In this document: in pieces, positions 49,406 to 59,135 of the stretch
How the letters are laid out: every line of letters begins with the position of its first letter
Numbering within the stretch: the first letter of the stretch is position 1
Origin: Heracleum sosnowskyi
Taxonomy: Eukaryota > Streptophyta > Magnoliopsida > Apiales > Apiaceae
Direction: 5' to 3'
Assembly: GCA_030848705.1 (NCBI GenBank)
Contig: JAUIZM010000017.1
Coordinates: forward strand, 496,001 to 560,000
DNA: 64,000 nt
Translations under genes and position numbers: made by a program
Notes under the pieces: model-generated
Seen by the model: the letters and a program-made list of their open reading frames with translations, nothing else
Database searches by the model: none
Told to the model about the DNA's origin: nothing

Positions 49406-49419
49406 GCTCTGATACCATC
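49403..49419 (-). other. Primer binding site of the gypsy element
   Basis: The minus strand reads ACA (LTR end), GAGA, then TGGTATCAGAGC, which is complementary to the 3-prime end of initiator tRNA-Met. Confidence 0.85.
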
Positions 49420-49421
49420 TC

Positions 49422-50202
49422 TGTAACAGCCCCAAATCCGGGGTCAGGGATTTAGGGTAGTCACGATCCATGTACTCCTTGCCTTACCTGTATTACTCAC
49501 ACCATTCATAATTCACCTGCTCATGACCCCACAATATATGTCTCACACACACACACACACAATATATGGTGAGTCACCATATTTTGGCTAGTCACAGGGA
49601 CACTTGTCGCGCATGCATGCGTTTGGCTAAAGTAGCTTTACTGGTTCGTTTCCTTTCACATGGATGATCCAAATGTTGCATCCCTCGAGTTAATCTTGTT
49701 ACAGGTTACTTCCATGTCTATATTTAATCCTGTAAATGTTGCCTTGTTCCTCTTGAAACGATTCGAAATATTTCCTAAAAAGAGCGAATAAAACTCTACG
49801 CGATTCTCGCAGTGAATAGTAACTATTCACTATTCACTTCAACAATCGAATCCTTAAATCGACTTTAATAAAATAATAAAATTCCAAAATATTAAATCCT
49901 CAAATCCTCAATTTTAATATCTCATTTCTTGAATATAATAATATATAATTCGCTGCCCGGTCAGATACTATACCAAAATAAAATTTGGAATTTCTGAATT
50001 CCGATCGTCTTTGCATTCACTTATTTACTCCGTAGATCACTAATACGACTTCGGAACATCCACACTACGTCTCATACATAGGTGGCATGAAAAATTTTCT
50101 TAACCCTCAAAATCACTATTCATCCACCAATTTCACTATTCACTGATGCACTTAATCATAATAAGAAAAAATTTAATTTTACCAAAATTTCGGGTTATTA
50201 CA
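49422..50202 (-). repeat. 5-prime LTR of the gypsy element, internally deleted to 781 bp
   Basis: 49422-49560 and 49567-50202 match the two ends of the 4.7-kb partner LTR. The join carries the extra bases AATATA, which look copied from the nearby CACAATATATG. Apart from the missing block one substitution (near 50169) was seen. Confidence 0.9.
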
Positions 50203-50438
50203 TCAGGAGTGTAATCCTTGGGATCCTTAGGGTACATCCTAGCAGCCCTAGTAACAACATCATTCTCTATTAGTTCTCCCTCAATAATCATAGGGACTTT
50301 GGGACCATTCTTCAGCACATCAATGTATTTAACATTAGCAACTTTAAGAAATAGGAGCATTTTCTTCTTCCACATAGGATAATGCTCCTTGCTAAACATT
50401 GGGATTTTGACTGTACCCACTTTCTGTGTAGTAGACAT
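50203..50438 (-). CDS. Gag of the Sirevirus-like element, N-terminal part
   Basis: The ATG at 50438 lies about 90 bases downstream of the primer site. The product starts MSTTQKVGTVKIPMFSKEHY and includes PMWKKKMLLFLK, the conserved W-containing start of copia gag. It stays open to the insertion point, where the frame goes on at 39645. The two parts together give about 615 codons without a stop. Confidence 0.9.
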
Positions 50439-50527
50439 CTTTTGAGATTTTTAGGAATAATAAAAATTTCAGAGTTTAAGAAAAAATCTCAAAACAATTG
50501 GATCTTTGATTTGTATATCAATCAAAA

Positions 50528-50542
50528 GGCTCTGATGTCAAT
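50528..50542 (-). other. Primer binding site of the Sirevirus-like element
   Basis: On the minus strand ATTGACATCAGAGCC follows the LTR end CCTAACA. It fits the initiator tRNA-Met site TGGTATCAGAGC with two mismatches. Confidence 0.8.
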
Positions 50543-51839
50543 TGTTAGGTCCTGATAAGTTTGTAGAAGGGGGGTTGAATACAAACGTTACCGTTTAATC
50601 GAATTTGTCATTTTAAAGATTTAACAATTTAGAACAAATTAGTGCGGAATAAAACTAAAACAATATTCAAGTTAAATAAAACTCTATTAAACTCGAAGGG
50701 TGTTACAATTCTGATCACTGATTACAATGAACTTGATAAAACAAACCTAGAATAAATTCGACATGAATTTATCTATTTTTGTAATAAAAAGGATCGAATA
50801 CTAAAAAGTAGTTCGATATAAAATCTAGGGATTATGATCCGCTAGAATGTCAAAGCAGTACAAGTGAAATGATTCATATGGATTAAATGTTAAGAACAAA
50901 TCAAGAATTAATTCACTGGCATAAATGAATTGCTCAGACAGTTTAGGAGTTATGAAGACAGAGAGAATGAAATGTTTTTGGTTGCTGTCTTTACTTCTGT
51001 TGGAATGAATTGTGATAAGCTTGCTTCTAATTATCTTCCTTTAATACTAAAGCATTCCTTTAATCAACCCACGTGCCTTTTACAGAATGTAATTTGCCTT
51101 TGGAAGACTTAGAGGAAAACAAACATTTTGTTCTTGGAAGACTTTCGGGAAGACAATGGATTGTATTAGGAAGACAATCGGGAAGACAATGTTTGGCCTA
51201 GGAAGACAATCGGGAAGACTCACTTGTGAGTCTTCCTAGTTCAATAAACTAAGTCTTCCTAGTCCAAACCTAAGTCTTCCTAGTTCATTTATATTCTAAT
51301 TTAAATAATTAACTAAATTTATTATTTACAGAATTAATTTAATAAATAATTTACTTATTAGTATTAATTATTTATAAGAGAATAAATAGAATTAGTTGAC
51401 TTCTCAAACAATTCCAGAATCACATAAAACTTAGATAAATAACAAACACAATAGTACGTTGACACTCAATGCATTGTCTGGTTCATGAGTGACTAACGAC
51501 AATGTTTGTTCTTTATCTATTTGACTTTAAGCAGTGATTCACTTCCTTCTCATTCAAGAACTCCGTAATCAGTATCTTTTGCTGTCATCACTTGAAATCT
51601 CCGTCACTTTAATAAATCCGCTGAGCTTGAATACTTCACTGAGGCTTGATCAACAAATTGATCTTCTTTCAATGTAGAATCACTTCAAGTCTGTAGATGA
51701 CTTTAATCTTCATTCTTTGACAGATATAATCTTCTGAGATTCCTGTGACATTTGATTTTTATTATTTACTTATTACATCTTAATTAAAGTTGAGTAGAAT
51801 CCTCGGTGTTTACAAATAGGCCTAGACATATGCCTTTCA
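50543..51839 (-). repeat. 5-prime LTR of the Sirevirus-like element (1297 bp)
   Basis: It pairs with 28456-29768. It has the same hairpin arms GGAAGACTCAC/GTGAGTCTTCC (51213-51236) and lacks 16 bases present in the other copy. Confidence 0.95.
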
Positions 51840-52504
51840 AAAAACACATTCATGTGACAACAAGCTCAGCCATTAGGATACTGTCATGAAGGGATAACAT
51901 TTGTATTGGGGAACAACCCAGTCAACTTGTGACAGGTTGGATGTTCAAGAAACAGGCGTGTTGCGGTATCCCAACACTGCATTAGGTCTGCAAGACTACG
52001 ACCGAAGCTTGAGAGATCACATGACAAAGCTCACCAATTCCAGAGTATGACAAATCTACATCTACTGAATTGTGTTAGCTAAAAATAGAATGTTCCTAGA
52101 TTGCTTTGTCCAGTACTGATAAGCTGTTTGTATAGCAATTTAGGAAAGATTCACGGGTAGGCAAATTGTAAGAAGCTGCCACATGAAAATGACAGCAGCT
52201 TCACAAGACCCGTGTTGATAGTGATAGGTTTAGTCTACTTAGACTATCTCTCAATCCATTCTTTGTAATCACTCGAGAAACCGAAGCTCAAGAAAACAAA
52301 CATTTTCTTGAGGTTGTAGCAACCCATTGCAAAATAAATAAAACATTTATTTTGTGAGAAATACTCGTGTGTTTGCTTGTTTGCAATTCCATAAACTGAT
52401 AAACGTTAATCTTAGTTTTTGTTGTTGAAATGTAGATTGGAATTTATCAGTATTGCATTCAACCCCCCCCCCCCCTTCTGCAATAGTCAAGGACCAACAG
52501 ATAC

Positions 52505-54076
52505 ATTTTTGGAACTATTCGCAAAAGTGTTTGTTGTTTACCTTTGGCTCATGTGTTAAATGGTAATGTTTTTTGGATCACGAGGTCTTTTCAGTGTTGA
52601 TAGGTCCGTGAGCCTCCGGAGGAAGGTACGCTGCAAGTGAACTCTTTTCTTGATTTACTTACTAAACAATAGGCTTAGTTTTTATTATTAATCAACACAT
52701 CTCCCCAAATAGTTTCCAAATACTTTTCTAGATGAGTCCCCTATAAATACGTCCATAAAATGGTCTTGATGAGTTCTTAATATTGCAACATATCACAAAT
52801 ATCTTCCACATAAAATATAATTATATATTGATGTAATTAGTTTATAACTAAACTTCCCTGATATGTCTTTGACCACGACAACATTCGCCCTCAACGCCCA
52901 TGATCTCTTTTGCAAAAGCTTTCACTCTCTCTTACTAACCCATCTCGAAAAATTCTCAACTCCGTCATTTTCTTCATGTTTATCATCAGCAAAAGAAGCT
53001 CTATTAATTGCCAAACTATTACTAATCAGCTTTGAGGCATTATTTTAAACAATGGGAGCTATGAATTCAGTCAATTTAACTCTACAAAACCTGATAAATA
53101 TACATCAATTTTTGGTTGTCTGCGCATCTATTAAAAAAATAAATTATTGTGTTGCTTTTTAGGGCTTCAAGGGTTTCGTTGAGTTGATAATCCGTGTTCT
53201 GGGATATGTGTTGCAATCAATCCATGTCGCCAATATTCTTTTGCTGTCACACCAATTTTGAAGTCTATCGGTGCCATTTTGCTCTTGCAGAGCTTTTCTG
53301 AGAGCTACTTCAACAATCATTCTTCTGAAATCACCGTTGTCTTTTGGTTCTACATGTTGATTATGGCTCAAGTAATACTTGCATGGCTCTAGATGAGGTG
53401 TAGTTTTGCATTAGGAATTAATATTATTAATTGTTTTGTCTGATAAAACTATGGCTATGAAAATACTGAAGAAAGAAAAAAAAATGTATATAAAAGATAA
53501 AATTATGATCTTAGTAGCCACGAAGAGAGATGAAATATTTGTATGTCCCTTTCGATTCATTTTTGGTATCTGATGAAAATTTGAAAAAATGTTTCTTGGG
53601 TCATGAAGGCTCGAAACTATTTATAGGTTTCTCTTTATAAACAAAAATATAGGGTTGCATAGATTGACAAGTTAAGTTGATAGTGGGCTTGAAATGTGAA
53701 AAATTGGGCGCTTATCAGATTTGAAAGTAAATATATATAAGATTTAGTACTCTATAATATGTCCTGCAAGTATATCATAAAGGCTCATGCAAGTAAATAT
53801 ATATAATAGTACTCTATAAGTTGATAGTGTCTGTTCCTTTTAGTGAATTGTATGGTGCATTGTTTAATTATGTAAAATACAAAAACAAATCAATGTTGAG
53901 CTTTAATTTAAAATTCAATCACTTGTTTGATGTAAAAAGTTCTATCAACAACTTGAACACAAAACAAAACTGGATAACAAGTCTAAAGCTCCTGTATATA
54001 TAAATGTAAATTACTCAAACAAAGAAATGTAAATATTTATAAACTTCCAACAAAACATACACACACACGCACACAC

Positions 54077-54113
<37 letters not shown>

Positions 54114-54258
54114 ATAATTTAATTGAATTGTGAATATGTCGACAAAGAAATGTTATACACATAAGCAAACCTAAATAAACTGATAACACCTAAATTAAGT
54201 TGCACAAAAAGTATAAGGGGAAAAATTAAATTCGTCCGTGCTTCGCACAGGTTATAAG
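52505..54258. other. Spacer, possibly the body of a Helitron-type element
   Basis: No gene was recognised. A 70-codon minus-strand ORF at 53371-53159 (start MSHNQHVEPKDNGDFRRM) looks helical and polar but matches no family I know. A CA/TA microsatellite (ACACACAC then about 17 TA units) lies at 54058-54110. Confidence 0.4.
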
Positions 54259-54262
54259 CTAG
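54230..54262 (+). mobile_element. Helitron-type 3-prime terminus
   Basis: CCGTGC-TTC-GCACAGG forms a short hairpin with one bulge, followed after nine bases by CTAG and a host T (54259-54263). This hairpin plus CTAR|T arrangement is the usual 3-prime end of plant Helitrons. The matching 5-prime TC end could not be placed, so the size of the element is unknown. Confidence 0.55.
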
Positions 54263-55154
54263 TAGAGAATAAATGAAATTACTCATAATTTAAAGTGTAA
54301 TTTGAAGTATTAAGTAATTTAGAAAAAAAAAATAAGTTGAATAATTTATTTGGCTAAGTTTCGGCCAATCACTATCAGTGACATAAAGAATATTATAGTA
54401 CCTTAAAATTGGTTACTAAAAAATTATTAATAAATGTTGATATTAGATTACATTTTTTGATGAGAGTCTACTGTTCTCTCTCTTCTCTCGCCTCCTTCTC
54501 TTTCCTCTCTTCCTCTTTTTCTCTTTACCCTAGTCGTCCTTCCCTCCCTTTGACCTATTCATTCTCTTTCACGCCTTCTTTCCCATCCTCCTTCACCCAG
54601 CTTTCTCTGTTAGAAAATAGAAAGTTTGAGGCATATTATATATATGTTCTTGATGGAATTTCTGAAAACTAACAATTGGAGGTTGCTCCTTGTTACGAGG
54701 ACTTGAACTTTCATGTTTGGATCTAAGACATTTTCTTAGTGGAATTCATAAATAAATTGAGTTGAAATAGGTTCCTTGAAATGGGTTATGTGGGTTGTTT
54801 AAGTTGAAAGAACTTTTGTCCCACATAGAATTGGTAATGAGAGGTTGGTGGCTTTATATAATAACATGTGCAAGATAGTATACAACTACTAAGGCATGTG
54901 AGTGTGCATGGTGTTATTGTGTGCCTCGCGCGCCCACACACATGCGTGCCGCCACCGCCCGCCTCGTCTCGCCACGTCACGTCACATCACATCACGACCC
55001 GGGTCGGGTCGAAGGGCGAATGTCTCGGCGTCTCGCGTACGCGAGGCGACCTGGGCGAGGAATTTTATTACTTTATTGATTTAATTTAACAGTATCAAAA
55101 TTTATTTGTAACAACTCAACGAACTGGGTCAGGATTAAATCCTGATGGACCAGT
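54263..55154. other. Spacer with a USE/TATA-like promoter pair and a GC-rich block
   Basis: A pyrimidine-rich stretch lies at 54470-54610. GTCCCACATAG (54818-54828) followed by TATATAA (54855-54861) resembles a plant snRNA-type promoter, but no snRNA follows. 54905-55065 is much richer in GC than its surroundings and holds a perfect 14-base palindrome, CTCGCGTACGCGAG, at 55032-55045. No gene was recognised. Confidence 0.5.
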
Positions 55155-55631
55155 CACTACGCCATAAGTGAGCATACGCAACCCCCTCTTTAGTGTTGCA
55201 TAAGGCTTGAATAGCGTTGACTAAGGTAAAAGGCAACACCATGGCAGCGTTGCCAATACCAACGTTGCGTAAGACCTCTAACGCAACGCTTTTACTAGCT
55301 ATTGCAACGCCACGAAAGTATTGTGTAAGGCCTATATTGCAACACCAAAAGCATATAAATGCAACACCACAAGATGTTGCATAAGATTTGAAGCCACTTC
55401 AGCAATGGGGCCAACCATGGTGCCACGTCAGCAGTGGGTCCCACCAAGGTGCCACATCAGCGTGGGGCCCACCAAGGTGCCATGTCAACGTGGGCCCACC
55501 AAGGTGCCACGTCAACAATGGAGCCCACATGGTGCCACGTCAACAATGGGAACCACTGTGTAATGCAACACTAGTGTAGTCTATTGCAACACTGCTTTTT
55601 TTGTTTAAGCAACATCAATCCTTTTTTAGTG
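55155..55631. mobile_element. Short non-autonomous CACTA (En/Spm) element, 477 bp
   Basis: The left end is CACTACGCCATAAGTG; the right end is TTTTTTAGTG, the complement of CACTA. Subterminal copies of GTTGCATAAGG/TTGCGTAAGACC and GCAACAC occur in both orientations, as in CACTA elements. The 3-bp flanks are AGT and ATT, a target duplication with one mismatch. A minisatellite fills part of the interior; there is no transposase. Confidence 0.7.
55402..55557. repeat. Minisatellite of six ~28-bp units inside the CACTA element
   Basis: The units follow the pattern GTGGGNCCCACCAAGG then TGCCACGTCA. They are GC-rich and are open in several frames, producing repetitive spurious ORFs. Confidence 0.85.
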
Positions 55632-56231
55632 ATTTTCCGAATTTTTCTATGCTACATAATGGCAACATTCATATCAACATGATCTAAAACTATAGAAAGA
55701 ACGTGTAGAATTTTGAACAAAGAGTAACATATCAATATTCAGTAATATAACTTTTGCTTCAGGATCTTGACAAAGAAAAAACTTATGCTTCAGGATAGTT
55801 GAATTCCAAAAGGTATAATCATGTTATCATGAGTATATAGTGAGACATAGTATACACAGTGTATAATTAAGGAAAAATGATATTCAGACAATCAGCAATG
55901 GCTAAAATAAGCAAAAAGATTATACCTTCAACTCAACACTGGACATTTTTAGTATTTTTTTAGGTTCCAACTCTCCAGCAAGTAAACACCGAGATAACTG
56001 TGCATTGCTCTGCCAATGAGTAAGAAAGAAAGATGAATGTTCAGTACAAATATCATATTATCATGACATATAATACAGATTGGTATCTTCTCTGAAACTT
56101 ATTTGTTAATGCTGCATTGATTTAAAGATTATTGTCAATATGTTCAAAACACAAAAGACTCCTGACACACAATTAAAAGTCAGCTGTCTGCTGCTTTTTG
56201 ATTTACCATTTATAATTAACATATAACAATT
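55632..56231. other. AT-rich spacer without recognised features
   Basis: No gene or element end was seen between the CACTA element and the second Sirevirus-like element. Confidence 0.5.
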
Positions 56232-56725
56232 TGTTAGATATAATTGCTGACGTTTGTTCATCAGTGTTTAAGCAACAGATGCTCATCAGAGTTTACATTG
56301 AAGCCAGTCAGAGTTTGTTAAAGTCTGACGTGGTGATAGTTGAATTAGCTGTCAGTGCTGAATTGAATATTCTAGAAGCAATATATTCTGAAGATGGAAA
56401 GAAGCAGAATATGTTGATACAGCTAAGGAAACGGAATAGAAGATAAGAAGCAATCCTTAATTGATATGAATTGTATAGCTAACTTATAGGAATATCAATT
56501 AGAGATGGATTGTATGTAGCTGTGTATTATATAAACACAGATAGGTTATCCCTAGAAGGGATGCGATCATTGATTATTATTCTTGTAACCTAGAAGCTCT
56601 TTGTGATTCTTTAACATCATAAAGAGAGAAGCTGTTAATACAATTACAGTTTATTGATTCATAAACAGTGTTCTTGATTATTGTTATTCTCATATATATT
56701 TGATTATATTGTATTCGGCCTAACA
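56232..56725 (+). repeat. 5-prime LTR of the second Sirevirus-like element (494 bp, left limit inferred)
   Basis: It starts TGTTAGATATAATTG and ends TTCGGCCTAACA, directly before the primer site. A TATA box TATATAAA lies at 56528-56535. The left limit was chosen because TGTTAG and CTAACA form the short inverted LTR ends; the partner LTR would be needed to confirm it. Confidence 0.7.
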
Positions 56726-56739
56726 ATTGGTATCAGAGA
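56726..56739 (+). other. Primer binding site of the second Sirevirus-like element
   Basis: ATTGGTATCAGAGA follows the LTR end and is complementary to the initiator tRNA-Met 3-prime end. Confidence 0.88.
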
Positions 56740-56788
56740 AAAGACTGTTTAATATATACAGTTTTCGATCAACAATACAAGTATAATC

Positions 56789-59125
56789 ATGACTGAGGAA
56801 AATCAAGTTGATGCTCCAAAGACTGAACAAGTGAAACCTGCTCCTGTGAGTCGATATGAGTCAATCAGGGTTCCAATTCTCAGGCCAGCAGAATATCCAA
56901 TTTGGAAGGTGAAGATGACCATGTTTCTGGAAGCCACAGATCCAGAATACCTTGATAGAATCAATGATGGTCCTCATAAGCCAACTAAGTTGTCAACAGT
57001 TGTTGTTGGTGAAGATCAGAAGACAATTCCAAAGGAGAAGAAGGACTACACTCCTGAAGACATCTCATCGTTTGCAAAGGATGCAAAGGTTAGACATCTA
57101 CTCCATAGTGCTTTAGATAATGTTATGTCTAACAGAGTTATTGGATGCAAAACTGCAAAAGAGATCTGGGATGCTTTGGAAGTTAGATGTCAAGGAACCT
57201 CTGCTATAAAGAAGAACAGGAAAACTATACTCACTCAGGAATATGAGCACTTTGATTCAAGAACCAATGAAACCTTGACTGAGACATATGACAGATTCTG
57301 TAAACTGTTGAATGATTTATCTCTAGTTGATAAAGAATATGATCTTGAAGAATCAAATCTCAAATTTCTCTTATCTTTACCTGAAAGATGGGATTTGAAG
57401 ACAACAACTATAAGAGATAATTACGAACTTGCTGAAACTGAACTTGATGAGATTTATGGGTTACTGAAAACTCATGAATTGGAGATAGAACAAAGAAACA
57501 GGAGATCAAGCAAGAAGACAAAATATGTTGCTCTCAGAGTCGAAGAGAAGCCCATCGAGAAGAAAATCTCAAGGAAGAAAGCCAAAGGAAAAGCATTGGT
57601 CGTAAATTCTGACAGTGAGTAATCAAACTCTGATGATGGCTCAAACTCTGATGAAGCTTCTGACTCTGAGGATGATGAAGAGGAGTTGATGCAAATGGCT
57701 ACCTTGATGGTGAAGACCTTCAAAAAGATGGGATTCAAGAATTTCAAGAAAGGAAAAAAATTCTCTAGGAAAGACTCAAATTCTGAAAGAAAGAATTTCA
57801 GAAAGTCTGATGGAAGGGATACCAAGTCTGGAAAGAAGGACAAATCTGAGATCCAGTGCTACAAGTTCAAAGAGATGGGTCACTATGCTCTAGAGTGCAA
57901 GAAAGGAAAAACTGAAAAAGCACTCATCTCAAAAGGCAAAGACTGGGCAGACACTTCAGACTCAGATGAGGGAGTCAATTATGCTCTCATGGCAACTGGT
58001 AGAGATGAAGCTGACTCATCTGAAAATAAGGTACCCCTAACAACTTATGCTTATGATATTGATGATATATCTGAATTAAGAATTTATCTTAAAAGCATAC
58101 ATGTTAGTTATAGGGATCAGACTTTAGAGAATGAGAGAATAAAATCTGAGAATCTAGGTCTCAAAGAAAGAAATAAATTTCTTGAAGAGAAGCTTGTTAA
58201 CATGCAACAAGTTCAAAAGGAGAGAGATGATGTTGTTTATGTTGAACAGGAATTGCTTAAAAGATATAGGCAAATAGAGTCTGAGTTGGAAAAAGAGAGG
58301 AAAGTGATTAAAACCTGGACTAATTCTGGAAAAGACACACATCAGGTTTTTCAAACAGATACTGTAGGTTTAGGTTACTGTGAGAAAGATGAACTCAGGT
58401 TTAAAGATAAAGTTAAAGTAAAACCACAACTTAAACCTGTGAAATTTGTTCATGAATCCAGTAAGCTAAAGTCTGTAGTTGTAAAAGAAGCTGTTATGGA
58501 GCCAGTTGAAGCTTGTGTTGAACACGTGGATATTGAATCAACAACAGAGAAGCCTATTGAGCAAGAAGCTGTTAGAAAACCAGTAAAAGTCTGTGAAAAA
58601 CAGGTTAATGTTGGTTTAATGACAGGAAAACAGTTCAATCATAAGCTCAAAGAGGTAAAATCTGCCATGAAACCAAAAGGGTCCAAGAAGAATAGGAATG
58701 GAAAAGTAGGCATAAATAAAAGGAATAATCAACTGCCTACATCAGTAGCTCCAAGAAAAACATGTTATAACTGTGGCAGTGCTAACCATCTTGCCAGTTT
58801 TTGCAGGAAAAACAAAGATATTAATTCTTTACCCTCCAAGTCTGGGGTAAAGAATGATTATGTTAGGGTTAGGCCACAGACTTTATGCACACACTGTGGG
58901 AGCACTTGGCATTCCATATATACTTGCAAGAGTTATCATGCTATTTATCACAATTACTATGAGCTAAAACCCAACTTGAAATGGGTTAGAGCAAACTCTG
59001 CAAGTATAAAGTCTGACAATGTTAGTTTAAACTCTGTTGATAGTGATACCGCTGCAAAAGCTAACAATGTTAAGAAAGCCAAAGGATCCAAGCAAGTCTG
59101 GATCCTTAAATCTAACACATTGTGA
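56789..59125 (+). pseudogene. Gag of the second Sirevirus-like element, with one in-frame stop
   Basis: The frame opens at ATG 56789 (MTEENQVDAPKTEQVKP) and continues in the same frame to 59125, broken by a TAA at 57620-57622 within a Ser/Asp-rich stretch. The capsid-like part has PIWKVKMTMFLEATDPEYLD, IGCKTAKEIWDALEVR and FLLSLPERWDLKTTTIRDN. Three zinc knuckles follow. The first (57857-57900) reads CYKFKEMGHYALEC and has Phe in place of the second Cys. The second, CYNCGSANHLASFC (58763-58804), and third, CTHCGSTWHSIYTC (58886-58927), are complete. A Lys/Glu-rich, probably coiled-coil section lies between. It ends SKQVWILKSNTL. The element may still be active only if the stop is read through. 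Confidence 0.85.
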
Positions 59126-59135
59126 TTGTTTGTGA

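Larger units (their letters stand above)
39646..50202 (-). mobile_element. Ty3/gypsy retrotransposon (Tekay/Del-like) inserted in gag of the Sirevirus-like element, 10.6 kb
   Basis: A perfect 5-bp duplication, TCAGG, flanks the element (39641-39645 and 50203-50207). Both outer ends match known LTR structure: TGTAACAGCCCCAAATCC at the left and ATTTCGGGTTATTACA at the right. On the minus strand the 5-prime LTR is 49422-50202, the primer site follows, then a decayed gag-pol, a polypurine tract and the 3-prime LTR 39646-44327. RT before integrase in the remnants marks gypsy. The C-terminal pol phrase resembles chromoviral elements with long LTRs. Confidence 0.92.
28456..51839 (-). mobile_element. 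Sirevirus-like Ty1/copia retrotransposon, 23.4 kb including a nested gypsy element
   Basis: On the minus strand the order is 5-prime LTR (50543-51839), primer binding site, gag, pol, long spacer, a third ORF, polypurine tract and 3-prime LTR (28456-29768). The pol order protease-integrase-RT-RNase H marks Ty1/copia. The third ORF after pol, the ~1.3-kb LTRs and the palindromic LTR motif fit Sireviruses. The flanks are AAAAG (28451-28455) and AAAAA (51840-51844), a target duplication with one mismatch. Without the nested 10.6-kb element it would be about 12.8 kb. Confidence 0.9.
28065..52499 (+). mobile_element. Solo LTR of a Sirevirus-like family (1051 bp of its own), split by a younger 23.4-kb element
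   Basis: The two parts are 28065-28455 and 51840-52499. Together they begin TGTTAGGATTT and end GGACCAACA, and are flanked by an identical 5-bp duplication, GATAC, at 28060-28064 and 52500-52504. No internal region of the same family is present, so this is a solo LTR left by recombination. The 3-prime end carries TTCAA, a run of 13 C, then TTCTGC, which matches in layout the LTR end of the element inserted in it (there ATTCAACCCCCCTTCTAC on the minus strand). It is therefore a related family in the opposite orientation. Confidence 0.85.

Noticed and set aside
44605..49421. Separate small genes suggested by many short ORFs
   Set aside because: Positions and phrases fit a decayed gypsy polyprotein and its leader; none has an independent gene structure.
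55321..55579. Two ORFs with repeated Gly/Pro/Cys/His words
   Set aside because: Produced by the 28-bp minisatellite in the CACTA element.
56726..56739. tRNA-Met-like sequence (also at 49403 and 50528)
   Set aside because: Only the 3-prime complement is present, next to LTR ends; these are primer binding sites.
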